From: Streptomyces sp. ML-6
GTDB taxonomy: Bacteria; Actinomycetota; Actinomycetes; Streptomycetales; Streptomycetaceae
Length of the DNA: 64,000 bases
Direction of reading: 5' to 3'
NCBI RefSeq assembly: GCF_030116705.1
Contig: NZ_JAOTIK010000001.1
Location: forward strand, 682,001 to 746,000
Shown here: in pieces, positions 51,678 to 59,253 of the stretch
How the letters are laid out: every line of letters starts with the position of its first letter
How positions within the stretch are numbered: the first letter of the stretch is position 1
Position numbers and translations under genes: made by a program
Notes under the pieces: generated by a model
The model's input: only the letters and a program-made list of their open reading frames with translations
What the model was told of the DNA's origin: nothing
Database searches by the model: none

Positions 51678-52928
51678 TCACCCCGCCTCCGGCAGGCGGG
51701 CCACGGTGGCGGGGCCGTCGTGGAACATCGAGGCCAGGTGCTTGTCCTGCACGCGCGCGCCGTGCCGTTCCAGCCGTTCCCGGCCGCCGGGCAGCACACC
51801 GAGGACCCGGTACCGGAACGTGTTCGTGACCAGTGCGAGGGCCGGCCCCCACGGGAGGCTGGGGCGCAGCCCCAGTTCGCGCATCCCGGCCGGGCCCACG
51901 AAGGCGGTGAGCAGGCTCATCTGCCGGGCGCGCTCGTAACGCCGGTGGAACCGTTCGACGACGGGGCTGTCGTGGCCGAAGCAGCGTTCGGCCTGGGCGT
52001 CCATGGTCAGGCGGGCAAGGTCCCGGCCGGCCTGGGTCTGCCCGGCGGCGGACAGCAGAATGTGGTAGTTCCATCGGTGCCGGACGTCCTCGACATCGGT
52101 CAGCCACTCCGGCGCGACACCCATCAGCAGGCCGACGTACCGCCACAGGTGCATGAGGTCGTCGCGCTGCCGACGGGTCAGGCGCACCCCGAGCCCGAGG
52201 CAGCCGATGATCACGGTCGCGTCGAAGAGTCCGAGGGTGGCCGCCTGGTCGGCCTGGTTGATCGGCAGGCCCCAGCGCCCGGAGTCCCAGCGCGGCTCGA
52301 AGTGCGCGTTCACCAGGGCGTGCATGGCGCGCACATGGACGGTGAGGCGCCAGCCCTCGGCCCCCGGGCGCAGGCCGCCGGGGCGGGTGACGGCATGGGA
52401 CCACTTGGCCGTCTCGCCCAGGCGCCGCAGCGTCTCGCCCCCGCCCAGGCCGCCGGTGAGCACCAGCAGGTCGGCCGGTCCGCCGAAGCGGTAACCACCG
52501 ACGAGGGAGAGGAGGGTGAGGACGTCGCCGCTGTTGCGGCCCAGGGAGCGGTAGGCCGCCGCGCCGCGCTCGATCCGGTCCCAGTCGACCCAGTCGGGGA
52601 CGGTCGTCGCGTGGTCCAGGAACGCCCGCAGCGCGGGCGGCAGGTCCTGGGGCACGTCGGGGGCCGCGTGCAGTGCCCTGCCGAGCAGGGAGCGCGTGAC
52701 CCGGGCCGGGTCACCGGCCGGCAGGCGCATCGCCCCGGTGAGGGCGGCGCCCAGTTCGTCGCGCTGGAGGAGAGCGGCTCCCAGCCGCTCCATGAGGGTC
52801 TCGTCGACGTCCTTGTCGATGCCGGCGAGGAGGAAGAGCGGACGGGCGATCCGGCGGCCGCGTCGCTCGGCCTCCCGGAAGCGGCTCGGAAACGGACCGA
52901 TGGCACGGACCTCGCTGCTCTGCGTCAT
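51678..52928 (-). CDS. MpaB/DUF2236-type oxygenase-like protein
   Basis: This is a 416-residue protein of the family containing the latex-clearing protein and fungal MpaB. Conserved elements visible are ETLRRLGETAKWSHAVTRPGGLRPGAEGWRLTVHVRAMHALVNAHFEPRWDSGRWGLPINQADQAATLGLF (heme or metal-ligand histidines in the H-VR-MHA-V segment) and MHLWRYVGLLMGV. Lcp itself cleaves rubber; other members are unassigned. The start ATG 52928 is at the edge of the shared promoter with the TetR gene, and a leaderless or near-leaderless message is likely because the -10 lies just upstream. The TetR-type repressor probably controls this gene. Confidence 0.85.
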   Translation of the reverse strand: MTQSSEVRAIGPFPSRFREAERRGRRIARPLFLLAGIDKDVDETLMERLGAALLQRDELGAALTGAMRLPAGDPARVTRSLLGRALHAAPDVPQDLPPALRAFLDHATTVPDWVDWDRIERGAAAYRSLGRNSGDVLTLLSLVGGYRFGGPADLLVLTGGLGGGETLRRLGETAKWSHAVTRPGGLRPGAEGWRLTVHVRAMHALVNAHFEPRWDSGRWGLPINQADQAATLGLFDATVIIGCLGLGVRLTRRQRDDLMHLWRYVGLLMGVAPEWLTDVEDVRHRWNYHILLSAAGQTQAGRDLARLTMDAQAERCFGHDSPVVERFHRRYERARQMSLLTAFVGPAGMRELGLRPSLPWGPALALVTNTFRYRVLGVLPGGRERLERHGARVQDKHLASMFHDGPATVARLPEAG

Positions 52929-52935
52929 ACGACCG

Positions 52936-52965
52936 TTGTAATGCGAATAATTGTTCGCATACAAT
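52936..52965. promoter_or_regulatory. Divergent promoter and TetR-type operator
   Basis: ATGCGAA (52941-52947) and TTCGCAT (52954-52960) form a perfect 7-base inverted repeat with six bases between. On the plus strand TTGTAA (52936-52941) and TACAAT (52960-52965) are 18 bases apart, placing the start near the TetR ATG at 52972. The minus strand offers TTGTAT and TACAAC, also 18 apart, for the oxygenase. The operator lies in the spacer of both promoters, so one bound dimer should repress both. Confidence 0.7.
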
Positions 52966-52971
52966 TCGCTT

Positions 52972-53568
52972 ATGCGTAAGACGCCCCGTCAGGAGCGGTC
53001 GCGGGAGATGGTCGAGCGGATCATCGACGCAGGGCGCGCGGTCCTGGCACGCGATGGCTACGCACGGTTCGCGACGACCCGGGTCGCCGACGCGGCCGGC
53101 ATCAGTCCGGGTTCCCTCTACCAGTACTTCCGGAACAAGGAAGAGCTCCTCACCGTGCTCATGGAGCGGTACTGGGCGGAGGCGGGCGACCGGGTGGCGG
53201 CGTCGCTCGCCGACCATCTCGCCGACCCGCCCGAGCGGCTGATCCCCAATGTGATCGAGGCGCTGCTGTCCGCCCTGGAGCAGGACTCGCAACTTCTTCG
53301 CGTCGTGATCGAGGAGGTGCCGCCGAGCTATCACGAGGACCATCTGCACCACATCCGGCGCCGCATCCAGGACCTGGGTTCGGCGTACCTCGCGGGGCGC
53401 GCGCCCGAGGAACGGAACGGGGCCACCCGTGCCTGGGTGCTCGTGGCCGCGATGGAGGCGCTCAGCGTACGCTGGATCCTCGACCGGCCCGCCATCCGGC
53501 GCGACGAGCTGATCGAGGAACTCACCGCGCTCGTCACCAACTACATGTTCCGCGCGGACCCGGCCTGA
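52972..53568 (+). CDS. TetR-family transcriptional regulator
   Basis: This 198-residue repressor has an N-terminal helix-turn-helix (RQERSREMVERIIDAGRAVLARDGYARFATTRVADAAGISPGSLYQYFRNKEELL), the classical TetR motif with YQYF at the recognition helix end. The C-terminal ligand-binding half is alpha-helical (LIPNVIEALLSALEQDSQLLRVVIEE, then TRAWVLVAAMEALSVRWIL). Start ATG 52972 sits about seven bases after the -10, so translation is probably leaderless. It shares the operator with the divergent MpaB-like oxygenase gene. A hairpin terminator follows. The ligand is unknown. Confidence 0.93.
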   Translation: MRKTPRQERSREMVERIIDAGRAVLARDGYARFATTRVADAAGISPGSLYQYFRNKEELLTVLMERYWAEAGDRVAASLADHLADPPERLIPNVIEALLSALEQDSQLLRVVIEEVPPSYHEDHLHHIRRRIQDLGSAYLAGRAPEERNGATRAWVLVAAMEALSVRWILDRPAIRRDELIEELTALVTNYMFRADPA

Positions 53569-53585
53569 CGACGGGGCGTCCGGAT

Positions 53586-53611
53586 CCCCGGGCGCCGCAG
53601 GACGCCCGGGG
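53586..53611. terminator. Terminator between TetR and baeRF-like genes
   Basis: CCCCGGGCG (53586-53594) and CGCCCGGGG (53603-53611) form a 9-bp stem with an eight-base loop, located between two converging genes. Confidence 0.8.
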
Positions 53612-53620
53612 CGGGCGTGC

Positions 53621-54715
53621 TCAGTAACGCAGGACGGCGGCGATCCGCCCCTCGTCGGCAAGGGTGTCGGTGGGGACGAACCTGACTTCGGCCCCGGTGT
53701 CCAGGGCACGTTCGACGATCTCGTCGACCATGTCGTCGCGGGCGCCCGGTTCGCCGGGGCCGGCCGGTTCCAGGTGGCCGCCCTCCTCGCGCACGACCGT
53801 CCGGTAGTCGTCCTCGACCGCGACCAGGCGGGCCCGGCCCTCCTTCGCGGCCGGCCACACCTCGTCGATGCCGCCCGCGAACTCCCGTCTGCCGCGCGCC
53901 TCGTCCAGTTCCGTGACGACGGCGGAGACGGCGGCCGCCTCCCGGGCGGTGCGCGAGGGTTCGACGGCCCGGTGCACCGCGGTGGCCGGACCGTCGGCCA
54001 GCCCGCCGTGCTCCACCATGACCGTCTCCGGGGCCGGCGGGCCGAGTTCCTCCAGCAGGGCCAGGGCCTCGGTGGAGCCGAGGACGTACAGCGGGCGGGG
54101 TTCGGCGGCCAGGACGGCACGCAGCTTCTCGTACGCCTCGCGCAGGAACTGCCGGGTGGCCTCGTCCCGGAAGGTGCTGGGCAGGTCGCCGATGCGTTCC
54201 TTCCGCTCGGCGTCCGGGTCCTCCAGGCTGCGGGTCAGCGGAAAGCCGTCGCGTTCGGCCTCGACCACGCGTTCGGGATCGCCGCTCCACAGCGAAACCC
54301 GGTCGGCGGCCACGGCCAGCACCCAGTACGGCCGCTCCGCGGCGGCGGCCGCGACCAGATTGCGGGTGAGGAAGGTGTCCGAGAGAACCACCCGTTCCGG
54401 AACGGCCCGGGGCAGCGACCACACCTGGTGCTCGCCCTGCGCCGCGTGGATCACCAGGCCGTCCTCCGCGTGCACGAGGTCGACCTCGGCGGCGGCCCGT
54501 CCCAGCTCGTCCAGGATGTCGACCCGTCGCTCGCGCGGCACGTCGGGGTCCTGGGTGAGCGCCTTCTCCGCCTCGGTGAGGAGGTTGCGCAGCCGCACCT
54601 GGTCCTGGGCGTTGTCGGGTTCGCGGCGGTGCGTCGGCATCACGAGCGAGACGGCCGGGTACGGACGGGGCCGGCGGAGTTCCGCGAGCACCTCACCACT
54701 GAGCACGGGGTTCAT
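53621..54715 (-). CDS. baeRF-like protein (archaeo-eukaryotic release-factor fold, bacterial)
   Basis: This is a 364-residue protein starting MNPVLSGEVLAELRRPRPYPAVSLVMPTHRREPDNAQDQVRLRNLLTEAEKAL, which reads like the baeRF family, a bacterial branch of the archaeo-eukaryotic peptide release factor fold also found in Vms1/Ankzf1 peptidyl-tRNA hydrolases. The middle has VVLSDTFLTRNLVAAAAAERPYWVLAVAADRVSLWSG and the C-terminal domain KEGRARLVAVEDDYRTVV, then FVPTDTLADEGRIAAVLRY. Proposed roles are in ribosome rescue or the hydrolysis of tRNA-linked peptides, which is not proven for this branch. AGGAAGG lies upstream of the ATG at 54715. It stands alone. The family call is from memory of motifs. 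Confidence 0.65.
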   Translation of the reverse strand: MNPVLSGEVLAELRRPRPYPAVSLVMPTHRREPDNAQDQVRLRNLLTEAEKALTQDPDVPRERRVDILDELGRAAAEVDLVHAEDGLVIHAAQGEHQVWSLPRAVPERVVLSDTFLTRNLVAAAAAERPYWVLAVAADRVSLWSGDPERVVEAERDGFPLTRSLEDPDAERKERIGDLPSTFRDEATRQFLREAYEKLRAVLAAEPRPLYVLGSTEALALLEELGPPAPETVMVEHGGLADGPATAVHRAVEPSRTAREAAAVSAVVTELDEARGRREFAGGIDEVWPAAKEGRARLVAVEDDYRTVVREEGGHLEPAGPGEPGARDDMVDEIVERALDTGAEVRFVPTDTLADEGRIAAVLRY

Positions 54716-55145
54716 GGAAAAGCCTTCCTGCTGGTTCGGTGGGAACCGTCGGTACGGGCCCGAGGTCCTGCTCCGCGCCGCTCCCTCCCGGGCCCCGCTC
54801 CGGGGTGCCGCTCGGATGCTCGAATGCGGGGCCGCCGCTTCCCTCCGTCGCCCCGGCCTCCGCCCGGAATCGACCAGGTGCGGTCCTCGACGGCGTCGCG
54901 GACGAGCATGGCGGCTCGTGCGGCGGTCGCCTCCCGGCCCCGGCCGAACCCGCCCCGTCCACGGCGAGGATCCCGGCGCCCGCCCGCCACGGCAGGGCGT
55001 CGGCGGTGGTCCCGCGACCGTACGTGCGGCGACGCCGGTTCCGGGGGCGTGATGCCGTTGCCGCTGCCCCGCCACTGACGTCGGGTGGTACCGACGTTAC
55101 CCCCGGCCTCCGGGGCGTGCACTCGGAGGCCGGCCGCCGACATCC
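54716..55145. other. Intergenic region, about 430 bases
   Basis: It lies upstream of the baeRF-like gene and downstream of the two tandem hypothetical genes. It is GC-rich, without a convincing coding frame. The promoter for the baeRF-like gene should be here, but I see no clear -35/-10 pair. Confidence 0.4.
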
Positions 55146-55178
55146 CCGGCTCCGTGAGCGCGGCGCTCACGGAGCCGG
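55146..55178 (-). terminator. Strong hairpin at the end of the tandem hypothetical operon
   Basis: CCGGCTCCGTGAGCGC (55146-55161) is followed by one G and its complement GCGCTCACGGAGCCGG (55163-55178), a perfect 16-bp inverted repeat with a minimal loop. It is about 27 bases beyond the stop of the minus-strand gene ending at 55205 and probably ends that transcript. Confidence 0.8.
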
Positions 55179-55204
55179 TGCGCGGCTCCTCGCCCGGAAC
55201 GGTC

Positions 55205-56362
55205 TCAGGGGACGGCCGGGGCCGAGCAGCCACGGGCCTTCGCCGAGCGCTCGGCGAAGACCTTCAGCACGGCGCGTTCGTACGCGAGGTCCGCCTCACC
55301 GGCCGGGGGGCCGACGCGCTCCCCCCTCTCGTATCTCTCATACACGGGGTGCAGGGTGAACAGGGCCCGGCCGTCCGCGCACCTGGCCGTGGTCCAGCTC
55401 ATCCGGCCCTCCCCGTCCCGGTGGTGCGCGGGGGTGTCGTCGTCCGGTGTGCCCTCCTTGCCGCGGCGCAGCCGGTCCGCCTCGTAGCCGTACAACTTCT
55501 CCTGTGCGTAGGGGCCGTAGTCCGCTTCCAGCGAGTAGCGTGCCGTGCCGTCGGCGTCACCGAGCAGACACATCTCGTGCGGCGCCCCTCCGCGCGCGGT
55601 CTCGGTGGCGGTCGTCACGCCGCGTGCGGCGGAAATGCCGGAGCAGGTCCCGTCGGCCGTGCCGATCGGCTCGTACTCGTTCTCGTGCACCGGCAGACCG
55701 AGGCTGCCGACGGGTTTCCCGAGTCCGGCCCCGCAGTTCCGGGCCTTCGAGACCCTGGCCGCGGTGGAGGTGGCGATCCTGGTGAACTCCGGTCGTGCGG
55801 CCGGGTCGTCCGGGGACTTGCCGAGGGTGGTCCTGACAGTGACGAACAGGCTGTCGACGCCGTTCCTCCCGGTGCATTGGAGGACCAGGAGCGTGGTCGC
55901 CTTCCCGTTCCCGTCGGCCCTGAAGGCGTTCCTCGTTCCGGAGTCGTCCGGGATCGCGCCGAAGAGTCCCGTCCAGCCGTGGCCGACCGGTACGGCGAGC
56001 TCGCTCGACGTACTCCGGTAGTAGAAGTGTTCCAGCCTCCGTCCGACGCGAGTGGTGTCGAGGACACTGATCTCGGCGGCTCCGCCGCCCTGGACGCGCA
56101 CCTCGCAGCCCATCAGGTCCGTACCGCTCACCTCGGCGGCTCTCCTGTCCAGGTCGTGGATCGCGTCCTCGACCTCGACGGTTCCCGGCCCGAGGACATC
56201 GCGCACCGTGTTCCGGTCGAGCAGGCCGTCGCAGGCTCCGTCGAGCGCCGCCTCGTCGCTCCAGCGCTGGAAGTCGCCGTGCACCAGGAGGTACCCGGCG
56301 ACGACGACGGCCGTCGCGACCACGGCCGCGACCACGCGCAGGAGGATCCTCCTCACCTCCAT
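55205..56362 (-). CDS. Membrane-anchored hypothetical protein (paralogue 2)
   Basis: The product is about 385 residues. An N-terminal anchor (MEVRRILLRVVAAVVATAVVVAGYLLVHG) leaves the rest outside the cell. The extracellular part has regularly placed cysteines (CDGLLD, MGCEV, VLQCTG, NCGAGLG, TCSGIS, EMCLLG, TARCADG), suggesting disulfide-linked repeat units. The FTRIATSTAARVSKARNCG segment is similar to one in the gene just upstream, so the two are tandem paralogues. The start overlaps the upstream stop by 10 bases, with GGAGG seven bases before it. I do not recognise a named family or enzymatic motif. Confidence 0.7.
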   Translation of the reverse strand: MEVRRILLRVVAAVVATAVVVAGYLLVHGDFQRWSDEAALDGACDGLLDRNTVRDVLGPGTVEVEDAIHDLDRRAAEVSGTDLMGCEVRVQGGGAAEISVLDTTRVGRRLEHFYYRSTSSELAVPVGHGWTGLFGAIPDDSGTRNAFRADGNGKATTLLVLQCTGRNGVDSLFVTVRTTLGKSPDDPAARPEFTRIATSTAARVSKARNCGAGLGKPVGSLGLPVHENEYEPIGTADGTCSGISAARGVTTATETARGGAPHEMCLLGDADGTARYSLEADYGPYAQEKLYGYEADRLRRGKEGTPDDDTPAHHRDGEGRMSWTTARCADGRALFTLHPVYERYERGERVGPPAGEADLAYERAVLKVFAERSAKARGCSAPAVP

Positions 56363-57615
56363 CCCTCCGCCTCCGAGAGGATCTCGGTGTCGTGGCACCG
56401 CTGTTGTCCCGGCCAGCCGTCGGGATCGGCGAGATAACTGTCCATCAGCTTGCGGACATCCTTGGAGAACCTGGTGCGTTCGGCCTCGTCGAGCAGTGTG
56501 CGCGAGTTGGTTTCGGGGTCCTTCGTACGGACGGTGACCCGGTGGTAAGTGGTGCCCGCGGCGCACTGCGACCGTGCCCACAGGGCGAGTTCGTGCGGCG
56601 CCGACTCGGGGATGTACCTCGTCCGTTCCTTGCCAGGGGAATTGAAGCTGTCACCTGTGCGGTCGTACTGCTCGTCGACGACATCTCCGATCGGCCCGGC
56701 CCAGCTCGCCGCCGAGACTTCCGCCACCGCGTCGTCGGACAGTTCCGGATCGGTGGCCATCCGGTCCTCGCGGTCCAGGACGGCGGCGTGGCAGACGCTC
56801 AGCAGCCGGGAGTCCTGCAGATCACCACTGACCGTCCACTTGCCGGGGAAGCCCGCCCGCCCGCCGAGCCCCCGGCACTTCTTCACGCCCCGCCCCGGCT
56901 CGTCGATCCTCTCGATCCTCGTCCCGGTCCCGTCCGTGTCCTCGGCGAAACGGACCTCATGGGTGTCGATGATCCGTGTGGGCATCTTCAGCGGGGAGCC
57001 ACCGCACTTCCGAGCGGCGGTGATCCCGTTGGCGACCCGGACGGCGGTACGGAAATCGGCGAGGTACTCGGCCGGCTCGCCCTTGTCGGGCCCGGCCAGG
57101 TCGACGTCGGCCGTCACGTACATCCCGGACACCTCGCGGAACCGCCCCTCCAGCCCGCCGGGGCACTCGGCGACCACCCAGGTCCGCCCGCGCGAGTCCG
57201 TCCTGCCGGTGACTCCGGGCGCCTCGTGCCCCTCGTCTTCACCGCCGGGCAGGATGTCCTCGGCCCGCACCGTCATCGGCATCCGGGAGACGAGCGCGAC
57301 GGCCCGCACCCGCACCGACCCGTGCCCCGGCCAGGTGACGGAGCAGTTCACCAGGGAGCGGCTCTCCTCACCGGGATCGAGCACGGTGCCGTACTGGTTC
57401 ACCTCACCGGCGACCTCGTCGGGCACGCGGTCCCGCAGCTCCTCGTACGGCAGCAGTCCCGTACAGGCACGCTTCAACTGCGCCCGGTTCGCCGCCGCAT
57501 GCCCGCCGCCGTCCGCCCGGTCGACGCCGAGGAAGAACACCGCCCCGGCGACCACCGCCACGACCGGCACCCCTACGAACAGCGGCTTGCGTAACCACAA
57601 CGGCACCCGGTCCAC
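56353..57615 (-). CDS. Membrane-anchored hypothetical protein (paralogue 1)
   Basis: This is a 420-residue protein with a single N-terminal transmembrane anchor (PLWLRKPLFVGVPVVAVVAGAVFFLGVDRA) and an extracellular region containing repeated cysteine motifs (CTGLLP, NCSVTW, AECPGG, KCGGSPL, KKCRGLGG, VCHAAV, QCAAGT, RCHDTE). The YLADFRTAVRVANGITAARKCGGSPLKMP segment matches the corresponding one in the adjacent gene. The cysteine spacing points to two or three copies of a disulfide-stabilised domain. It begins at GTG 57615 after a G-rich ribosome-binding site and is translationally coupled to the downstream paralogue. The function is unknown. Confidence 0.7.
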   Translation of the reverse strand: MDRVPLWLRKPLFVGVPVVAVVAGAVFFLGVDRADGGGHAAANRAQLKRACTGLLPYEELRDRVPDEVAGEVNQYGTVLDPGEESRSLVNCSVTWPGHGSVRVRAVALVSRMPMTVRAEDILPGGEDEGHEAPGVTGRTDSRGRTWVVAECPGGLEGRFREVSGMYVTADVDLAGPDKGEPAEYLADFRTAVRVANGITAARKCGGSPLKMPTRIIDTHEVRFAEDTDGTGTRIERIDEPGRGVKKCRGLGGRAGFPGKWTVSGDLQDSRLLSVCHAAVLDREDRMATDPELSDDAVAEVSAASWAGPIGDVVDEQYDRTGDSFNSPGKERTRYIPESAPHELALWARSQCAAGTTYHRVTVRTKDPETNSRTLLDEAERTRFSKDVRKLMDSYLADPDGWPGQQRCHDTEILSEAEGWR

Positions 57616-57770
57616 GGAGCCCCCTCACCGATGGATCAAAACCTGGAACGTATCAGAACCCCGGCTCCCCGCCCCGTGGGCGCCCCGGGCCCGACCGGGC
57701 CCGACCGGGCGCTCCCGGCGGCGGCTGCCGAACCCGGCGGCCCCCTCCTCCGGTCCGGTGGCGAGTGCGG

Positions 57771-58802
57771 CTACCGGTCGTCCACCGTGGCGGCGAGCTC
57801 GTCGAGCAGGGTGGCGACGGCGGCATCGGTCATCCGGTAGCCGTCGGCGGTCTCGGCGATGCGCCCCGAGGCGACACGGGATTCCCACCAGTCCTCGAGG
57901 AAGCCGGGGGCGTACCCGCCGGTTCTGAACCCGTAGGGCTCGGCCACGAGGGCAAAAACGATCATGAGTTCGTAATCCGGTACCGCGTAGGAACGCTCGT
58001 GTCCCGCGGGCGCCTTCAGGTACCGGTCGAGGGATTCGACCCGGTTGAAACCGGTGAACAGCCAGAACAGGTAGTCGTACATCAGCGTGGAGCGCGCGTC
58101 GGCGTGCAGCGCGAAGAACCCCTTGTCGTGCACGACGGCCTCCGCGAGGGCCCGCATCCGCCGGTCCGCGTCGGGCAGAACGTCGGCGACCTCCCGGAAG
58201 GCACGCACCAGCACCGGGGAGAAACTCCCGTCGCGCACCGTTTCCAGGGCGTCGATCCGGTCCTGTTCCGAGGTGTCGTAGACGGACTCGTCGACCAGGC
58301 CCCTGACGAAGGCCTCGAAGCTCTCCGCGACCGGGGTGATCGCGAAGTCGTCCTCCTGGTCGACGTGCACCACGGCCGGTTCGCCGTGTCTGCCGCACGC
58401 GCGGTAGTCGAGGGCGAGCATGTCGTGGCCGGCCGACGGAGTGTCGGCGAAGTAGACCCCGATGTCCGGGTACTCCCACATCTCGATCCAGAACCGGCTG
58501 CCGAACTCGCCGGCGAGCGACTGCGACCTGGTCCGTCCCACGCCCTTGATGCCGTTGATCACGATGTGGTCGTCGGCCCAGGAGGTCGGCTCGGTCATGG
58601 GGAAGTGGTCCCGGCTCGGAACGCCGCCGTTGTGCGCGGTCATCAGCGCGATGTAGGAGCCGGGCAGCCGGTACCCGCCGAGTTCCTCCTCCACCGACGC
58701 GATCAACTCCCGCGTGGGCGGGGCCTCCTCCACGTACTCCCTCAGCGCGTACGCCGAGTCGTCCCAGAACCCGGCCGTGTCGAAGCCCTCGAAATGTTCC
58801 AC
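57771..58802 (-). CDS. SMI1/KNR4-like (SUKH) protein with C-terminal extension
   Basis: The product is about 343 residues. The N-terminal part (about 1-150) matches the SMI1/KNR4 fold: PPTRELIASVEEELGGYRLPGSYIALMTAHNGGVPSRDHFPM, then IGVYFADTPSAGHDMLALDYRACG. SUKH proteins are frequent immunity proteins against polymorphic toxins, though many are housekeeping-like. A second helical part (about 155-343) has TDAAVATLLDELAATVDD at the end. The GTG at 58802 has AGGGAGGG just upstream, which decides the start. No toxin gene is adjacent. A kinase gene on the same strand begins further upstream. Confidence 0.75.
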   Translation of the reverse strand: MEHFEGFDTAGFWDDSAYALREYVEEAPPTRELIASVEEELGGYRLPGSYIALMTAHNGGVPSRDHFPMTEPTSWADDHIVINGIKGVGRTRSQSLAGEFGSRFWIEMWEYPDIGVYFADTPSAGHDMLALDYRACGRHGEPAVVHVDQEDDFAITPVAESFEAFVRGLVDESVYDTSEQDRIDALETVRDGSFSPVLVRAFREVADVLPDADRRMRALAEAVVHDKGFFALHADARSTLMYDYLFWLFTGFNRVESLDRYLKAPAGHERSYAVPDYELMIVFALVAEPYGFRTGGYAPGFLEDWWESRVASGRIAETADGYRMTDAAVATLLDELAATVDDR

Positions 58803-59253
58803 TGCGCCCTCCCTGGCCGCTCGCCCGGCGAGCGTACGTTCCGCGACCGGACCCGATCGGCCGTGCCGCCCTCCCCCGGTCACCGTGCTGAAACCGCCGG
58901 ACCCTGCCGGATCCCGCCGGACCCCGTCGAGTTCCGCCGGATTCCGCCGGTGGCCGGGCCCGGACCGGTCATGCCCCCATGATGACGACCACCACTGACA
59001 AACGGGGGGTTGGACCTTCCGGGACCGTCGCGGAATCCGTCCCTCCGGCAGGGACCCGAGCCGAGCCGAACCGAACCGAGCCGTGCCGCGCCCGGTCCAG
59101 GGCGGCGGGACCTCCCACCGGATCTGCCGGAGTCGCCGGGGCCGTACGGGGGCGATGCGGGCCGCTGTCCGGTCCTTCCGAGCCTCCCAGTCTTCCGGCT
59201 CTTCCGGCCTTCCGGTTCCTCCGGTCCTGGCGGGCGGCGGGGCCGGGCCCGGA
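58803..59253. other. Intergenic region with micro-repeat tracts
   Basis: About 450 bases without a convincing gene. Three low-complexity tracts are visible: a GCCGGAYYC motif repeated five or more times at 58893-58955, CCGAGC/CCGAAC repeats around 59045-59090, and CTTCCGG repeats around 59188-59230. These look like slippage products. The promoter of the SMI1-like gene should lie in the left part. Confidence 0.55.
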
